DNA of 64,000 nt, from positions 186,001-250,000 of the forward strand of contig NZ_FQVU01000002.1 of assembly GCF_900129455.1 (NCBI RefSeq). The letters are read 5' to 3'. The stretch comes from Jatrophihabitans endophyticus. GTDB taxonomy: Bacteria; Actinomycetota; Actinomycetes; Mycobacteriales; Jatrophihabitantaceae. The position numbers were made by a program, and so were the translations under genes. Positions within the stretch are counted from its first letter, which is position 1. The number at the start of each line of letters is the position of its first letter. Of the stretch, positions 59,592 through 64,000 are shown one piece after another. The notes beneath the pieces are model-generated. The model saw nothing but the letters and a program-made list of their open reading frames with translations. It did no database searches and was not told where the DNA came from.

Positions 59592-59680
59592 AGCATCTCC
59601 CGATTCGCTAACAATGAGCACACACTAAGCGCTGGTCGTACGCGGGGCAGCGGCCGAACGTCCTGCGCTTGAATGGGCCG

Positions 59681-60466
59681 ATGACCTCCACCCAGGCCGC
59701 GCCCGAGATCGACGTCCGGCCGCCCTCGCTGGCGCTGTTCCTCACCGAGCCGGCCCGGACCGCCTACCGGGTGGGGACGTTGCCGCTCGCCGCGCCGTGG
59801 CTCGTCCGGGCGCCGCGACCCGCCGCGGGCGACGGCCACGGCGTGCTCGTGCTCCCCGGGCTGATGACCACCGACGCCAGCACCGCGCTGCTGCGCCGCT
59901 TCGTGCGCGGCCTCGGCCACACCGCGTGGGGGTGGCGGTTGGGACGCAACCTCGGGCCGACCCGCGACATCCTCGACGGCATGCCCAGAGCGGTGGACCT
60001 GCTCGCCGAGCGCACCGGCGGCCCGGTCTCGCTGCTCGGTTGGAGCCTGGGCGGCGTCTTCGCCCGTGAGCTGGCTCGCCGCCGGCCGGAGCTGGTGCGG
60101 CAGGTGATCACGCTCGGCAGCCCCTTCGCCCTGCACGACCCGGCGCAGAGTCGGGCCGGCTTCGCGTTCCGCCGCAACGAGCACCAGCACGTCGCGGGCG
60201 CCGGCCCCAGCCCCGGGACGGCACGCCCGATTTCGGTGCCGTCCACGGCCGTGTACTCGCGGCACGACGGGGTCGTGCACTGGCGCTCGTGCGTCGAGGC
60301 GCCCAGCGACACCCATCGCAACGTCGAGGTGCGCTGCGCCCACCTCGCCTTCGGCGCCGACCCGGCGACGCTGTGGCTCATCGCCGATCGGCTCGCCCAG
60401 CGAACCCCCGGTGCCACCGCGTTCCGGCCACCGCGTGCCCTGCGCCCGCTCTATCCGCGCGGATAG
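59681..60466 (+). CDS. Alpha/beta hydrolase
   Basis: A 261-residue alpha/beta-hydrolase. The nucleophile elbow is GWSLGG, the acid is probably the Asp in SRHDGVVHW and the His is in RCAHLAFG. HGVLVLPGLMTTDAST is the oxyanion region. It looks like a lipase or esterase of the acetyltransferase/hydrolase class; the substrate is not evident. The ATG at 59681 was taken rather than a TTG 12 bases upstream. It converges with the polyprenyl synthase gene. Confidence 0.87.
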   Translation: MTSTQAAPEIDVRPPSLALFLTEPARTAYRVGTLPLAAPWLVRAPRPAAGDGHGVLVLPGLMTTDASTALLRRFVRGLGHTAWGWRLGRNLGPTRDILDGMPRAVDLLAERTGGPVSLLGWSLGGVFARELARRRPELVRQVITLGSPFALHDPAQSRAGFAFRRNEHQHVAGAGPSPGTARPISVPSTAVYSRHDGVVHWRSCVEAPSDTHRNVEVRCAHLAFGADPATLWLIADRLAQRTPGATAFRPPRALRPLYPRG

Positions 60467-60543
60467 GACCAGGTCGTCGGACCGGGTTGCGAAGCTCCGC
60501 GCCGAGCACCGCCGCGGGAAGGCGGACGGCGCGCGAGCGGGCC

Positions 60544-61539
60544 TCAGCCCGTCCGGTCGATGACGAGCTCGGTGAGCGCCTCGAGGGCGCGGCGGGCGGG
60601 GACGTCGGGCAGCGCGGTCAGCGTGGTGCGCGCCGCGTCGACGTGCTCCTGCAGCGTCGCCCGCGCCTCGGCCATACCCGCCGACTCGCGCAGCAGCCGC
60701 AGCGCCTCGCCGTGCTCGGCGTCGTCGGGCAGCGGACGGGACACGAGCTCGCGCAGCCGCGCCGAAGCGGGGTCGGTCGAGCGCAGCGCGTAGAGGCTCG
60801 GCAGCGTGGCGATGCCCTCGCGCAAATCGGTGCCCGGGGTCTTGCCCGACTCGGCCGACTCCGACGCGACGTCGATGATGTCGTCGCTGAGCTGGAACGC
60901 CACCCCGATCTGCTCGCCGAACAGGCGCAGGCTCGCGATCTGCTCGTCGTCGACGCCGGCGAAGTGGGCGCCGAACTCGGCCGCCGCGGCGATGAGCGAG
61001 CCGGTCTTGTCGGCCAGCACCGACAGGTAGTGATCGAGCGGGTCCACGCCGGCGCGCGCACCGACCGTCTCGCGGATCTGCCCGATCACCAGCCGTTCGA
61101 ACGTGCGCGCCTGCAGCCGCACGGCGAACGGGCCGAGGTCGGACAGGATGTTGGACGCCCGGCTGAAGAGGAAGTCGCCGGTGAGGATCGCGACGGTGTT
61201 GGTCCACCGCGCGTTGGCCGACGGCGCCCCGCGGCGGACGAGGGCCTCGTCCATGACGTCGTCGTGGTACAGCGTCGCGAGATGGGTGATCTCGCAGACC
61301 ACCGCCGCCGGCACGATCTCCGGCCGGGTCGGGTCGCCGAAGTGGGCCGCGAGCACGCTCACCATGGGCCGGAACCGCTTGCCGCCGGCGTCGACCAGAT
61401 GACGGGAGACGTCTGAGACGAAGTCGTCGCCGGTGAGGACGGATTCGCGCAGCGCCGCCTCGACGGCATCGAGACCACCCCGGACGGAGCGTTCGAGAAC
61501 CGGGTCGTCGAAGCCGACGGCGATCGCCGCTGGCGTCAT
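60544..61539 (-). CDS. Polyprenyl diphosphate synthase
   Basis: A 331-residue trans-isoprenyl diphosphate synthase. Both Asp-rich motifs are present: DDVMD at 93-97 and DDIID at 219-223, with GGKRFRP for diphosphate binding. Small residues lie four and five positions before the first motif (Ala88, Thr89), consistent with a long-chain product such as the octa- or nonaprenyl tail of menaquinone. GGGGGA precedes the ATG at 61539. It lies 20 bp after nuoN on the same strand, so it is probably co-transcribed with complex I, which reduces menaquinone. Confidence 0.92.
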   Translation of the reverse strand: MTPAAIAVGFDDPVLERSVRGGLDAVEAALRESVLTGDDFVSDVSRHLVDAGGKRFRPMVSVLAAHFGDPTRPEIVPAAVVCEITHLATLYHDDVMDEALVRRGAPSANARWTNTVAILTGDFLFSRASNILSDLGPFAVRLQARTFERLVIGQIRETVGARAGVDPLDHYLSVLADKTGSLIAAAAEFGAHFAGVDDEQIASLRLFGEQIGVAFQLSDDIIDVASESAESGKTPGTDLREGIATLPSLYALRSTDPASARLRELVSRPLPDDAEHGEALRLLRESAGMAEARATLQEHVDAARTTLTALPDVPARRALEALTELVIDRTG

Positions 61540-61559
61540 CGCGTTCCCCCGCTCGCTCG

Positions 61560-63161
61560 TCAGCCCGTCAACCGGGCGGCCTTCGTCGCGAGATCCAGGA
61601 TCGGCTGCGGGAAGACGCCCAGCACCACCGTAACGACCACGCCGAAGGTGAGCGCGATGGAGGTCGACCAGCCCGGGATCGCGATCGTCGGCGCGTTCTC
61701 CGGCGGGTCGGCGAAGAACATCAGCACGACGATCCGCAGGTAGAAGAACGCGGCGATCGCCGAGCTGATGAGCGCGATGACGACGAGCGGACCCGCGTCG
61801 CTGAAGGCGGCCCGGAAGACGAAGAACTTGCCGGTGAATCCCGAGGTCAATGGGATGCCGGCCATCGACATCAGCAGCACCGTCATCGTGATGGCCACCG
61901 CCGGGCTCTTCTTGGCGAGCCCCGACCACTGCGCGAGCCGGGTCGCCTCGCCCTCGGAGTCGCGCACCACCATCAGCAGGCCGAACGCGGCGAGCGTCGA
62001 GAAGCCGTAGGTGAGCACATAGAACAGCACGCTCGAGATGCCGTCCTTGCCGAGATGGCCGTTGCGGTCGACCGCGAGCAGCCCCACCAGGATGAACCCG
62101 GCGTGCGCGATCGAGGAGTACGCGAGGATGCGCTTGACGTCGGTCTGGGTCAGGCCGAACACCGCTCCGACGACCATCGAGGCGATGGCCGCAGCCCAGA
62201 TGATGGGTCGCCAGTCGTAGGCGGTCGTGTTGAACCCGACGTAGAGCACCCGGATGATCGCGCCGAACGCGGCGACCTTGGTGCACGCGGCCATGAAGGC
62301 GGTGACCGGGGTCGGCGAACCCTGGTAGACATCCGGGGTCCAGCTGTGGAACGGCGCGATGCCGGCCTTGAACAGCAGGCCGACCAGCAGCAGCGCGAGG
62401 CCGGCGTAGAGCAGGATGTCGGACTTCGTCGAGCCACGGGTCGCCTGCAGGATCGTCGGCAGGTCGACCGAGTTCGCGTAGCCGTAGAGCAGCGCGAGGC
62501 CGTAGAGGAAGAACGCCGACGCGAAGGCGCCCAGCAGGAAGTACTTGACCGCGGCCTCCTGCGACAGCAGCCGCCGGCGCCGCGCCATGCCCGCCATCAG
62601 GTACAGCGGCAACGACAGCACCTCGAGCGCCACGAACATCAGCAGCAGGTTGTTCGCGATCGGGAAGATCAGCATGCCCGAGACCGCGAACATCATCAGC
62701 GGGAAGATCTCGGTCTGCACCCGGTCGGTCTGCGCCAGCCGCCGGTCGTCGGCCGACCCGACGACGACGGCGGACGACGCGACGATCGGGCTGCCGACGT
62801 CGACGCTCCGCTCGGCCATCAGCAACGTGGCCATGATGGCGAGGGCCAGCACCGTCCCCTGGATGAACAGGCCGGTCGAGTCGACCGCGAGCGAGCCCGC
62901 GAAGGACAGGTTGCTCCCGGCCGGCGACGGGGTCGCCACGTTGGTGGCGTGGATGACGCCGACCGCCACGACCGCGGCGATCAGGCCGCCGAGCGAGATG
63001 ACCAGCTGGGCGGGGAATCGGTCGCGCCGCGGCAGGACGGCCTCGGCGATGACGCCGAGGATCGCGGCGCCCAGGACGATGAGGATGGGCGACAGCGCCG
63101 AGTACGACACCGACGGGGCGTCGATGGTGTTGTCGGCTGCGGCCAGCAGCAGGGCGCTCAC
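61560..63161 (-). CDS. nuoN: NADH-quinone oxidoreductase subunit N
   Basis: The 533-residue antiporter-like membrane subunit N of complex I. About 14 membrane segments are visible, with the conserved LLFKAGIAPFHSWTPDVYQG and LAYSSIAHAGFILVGL, which carry the key Lys and His residues of the proton channel. An insertion near residues 130-145 (VVGSADDRRLAQTDR) is soluble. The GTG start overlaps the nuoM stop in GTGA. Confidence 0.96.
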   Translation of the reverse strand: MSALLLAAADNTIDAPSVSYSALSPILIVLGAAILGVIAEAVLPRRDRFPAQLVISLGGLIAAVVAVGVIHATNVATPSPAGSNLSFAGSLAVDSTGLFIQGTVLALAIMATLLMAERSVDVGSPIVASSAVVVGSADDRRLAQTDRVQTEIFPLMMFAVSGMLIFPIANNLLLMFVALEVLSLPLYLMAGMARRRRLLSQEAAVKYFLLGAFASAFFLYGLALLYGYANSVDLPTILQATRGSTKSDILLYAGLALLLVGLLFKAGIAPFHSWTPDVYQGSPTPVTAFMAACTKVAAFGAIIRVLYVGFNTTAYDWRPIIWAAAIASMVVGAVFGLTQTDVKRILAYSSIAHAGFILVGLLAVDRNGHLGKDGISSVLFYVLTYGFSTLAAFGLLMVVRDSEGEATRLAQWSGLAKKSPAVAITMTVLLMSMAGIPLTSGFTGKFFVFRAAFSDAGPLVVIALISSAIAAFFYLRIVVLMFFADPPENAPTIAIPGWSTSIALTFGVVVTVVLGVFPQPILDLATKAARLTG

Positions 63162-64000
63162 TTCTGACCTCCGACGGCCGTCTGGTAACTCGGGGCGGGA
63201 TCGGTCGTCCCGATGTCGTGCTGCAGCGTCACCTTGACCGCCGGGTTGATGACGTCGAGCACCGGCTTCGGGTAGACGCCGAGGAAGACGATGATCGCGA
63301 TCAGCGGCGCGACGCTGAGGATCTCGCGCGCGTTCAGGTCACGGAACTTCGTGACCCGCTCGCTCACCGCACCCTGGAAGGTGCGCTGGTAGAGGTAGAG
63401 CACGTAGACGGCGGCCAGGATGATGCCGGTGGTCGCCACGATCGCGTAGCCCTTGTACCGGCTGAAGACGCCGACCAGCACGAGGAACTCGCTGATGAAC
63501 GTGCTCATGCCGGGCAGCGCGAGGGCCGAGAGTCCGGCGAGCAGGAACAGTCCCGCCAACCGCGGCGCGACCTTGGCCACACCGCCGTAGTCGTCGACGT
63601 TGCGACTCTTGCCGCGGGCGATGAGCAGGCCGACGACGATGAACAGCGCGCCGGTCGAGAAGCCGTGGTTGACCATGTACAGCACGGCGCCCGAGCCGCC
63701 CTGCGTCGTGAACGCGAAGATGCCCAGGCCGATGAAGCCGAAGTGCGCGACCGACGTGTAGGCCACGAGCCGCTTCATGTCTCGCTGGCCGATGGCGAGG
63801 AACGCCGCGTAGAGCACGCCGATGACCGACAGCACGAGGACGGCCGGCGCGAAGAACTTCGACGCGCCCGGGAAGAGCACGAGGCAGTAGCGCAGGAAGC
63901 CGAACGTGCCCACCTTGTCCAGGACGCCGACCAGCAGGGCGGCACCGCCCGCGGGCGCTTCGGCACCGGCGTCGGGCAGCCAGGTGTGGAACGGCACCAG
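63158..64000 (-). CDS. nuoM: NADH-quinone oxidoreductase subunit M, C-terminal part
   Basis: The last 280 codons of the complex I subunit M; the start lies beyond the right edge. The visible part opens with LVPFHTWLPDAGAEAPAGGA, which contains proton-channel residues, then KRLVAYTSVAHFGFIGLGIF and STFISEFLVLVGVF, all diagnostic for NuoM. It overlaps nuoN by 4 bp in the usual nuoM-nuoN order. Confidence 0.95.
   Translation of the reverse strand: MVPFHTWLPDAGAEAPAGGAALLVGVLDKVGTFGFLRYCLVLFPGASKFFAPAVLVLSVIGVLYAAFLAIGQRDMKRLVAYTSVAHFGFIGLGIFAFTTQGGSGAVLYMVNHGFSTGALFIVVGLLIARGKSRNVDDYGGVAKVAPRLAGLFLLAGLSALALPGMSTFISEFLVLVGVFSRYKGYAIVATTGIILAAVYVLYLYQRTFQGAVSERVTKFRDLNAREILSVAPLIAIIVFLGVYPKPVLDVINPAVKVTLQHDIGTTDPAPSYQTAVGGQK

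Overview
This is a high-GC (about 70%) window from an actinobacterial chromosome. The gene order is the actinobacterial ribosomal/RNA-polymerase block, read on the minus strand: tRNA-Thr, tRNA-Met, rpmG, hadA/hadB-like dehydratases, tRNA-Trp, secE, nusG, rplK, rplA, rplJ, rplL, rpoB, rpoC, rpsL, rpsG, fusA. GTG and TTG starts, 4-bp start/stop overlaps, a mycothiol-type enzyme, a complete mce locus, a MenaQ-type polyprenyl synthase beside nuoMN and KorAB all fit a non-mycobacterial actinomycete, perhaps a Frankineae-like lineage. The sequence alone does not settle the genus, and no insertion sequence, prophage or CRISPR array is visible.

Layout. 1-6.2 kb: start of fusA, rpsG, rpsL, a GNAT acetyltransferase, rpoC. 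6.2-10 kb: rpoB and its leader, with a perfect 44-bp palindrome between rpoB and rpoC. 10-21.3 kb: a complete mce lipid-import operon (Mkl-type ATPase, two YrbE permeases, MceA-F, two Mce-associated proteins), inserted between rplL and rpoB. 21.6-23.6 kb: two unknown coupled genes and an asparaginase on the plus strand. 23.7-30 kb: rplL, rplJ, a large secreted repeat protein, rplA, rplK, nusG, secE, tRNA-Trp. 30.2-35.5 kb: aminotransferase, M1-peptidase lipoprotein, HadB/HadA-like dehydratases, a DUF4873-type protein, a TetR regulator, rpmG and two tRNAs. 35.6-39.5 kb: a succinate dehydrogenase (Sdh1-type) operon preceded by a coupled microprotein.

39.8-49.6 kb holds a cell-surface polymer cluster: a fused cytidylyltransferase/reductase expected to make CDP-ribitol, two membrane-fused TagF/TarL-like polyol-phosphate transferases, a TarS-like glycosyltransferase, a sulfotransferase overlapping one TagF-like gene, and a secreted endonuclease/phosphatase-fold protein. 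Together they suggest a teichoic-acid-like and possibly sulfated wall polymer; this is the best candidate here for an undescribed system.

49.8-64 kb: tRNA-Tyr, YajQ-like protein, HtpX, beta-carbonic anhydrase, KorAB 2-oxoacid:ferredoxin oxidoreductase, a membrane-anchored protein with nine QPQYG repeats and an internal duplication, RarD-like exporter, mycothiol-dependent isomerase, Excalibur protein, alpha/beta hydrolase, polyprenyl diphosphate synthase, nuoN and the 3' part of nuoM. Functions are assigned by reading motifs and gene order; no database search was run.
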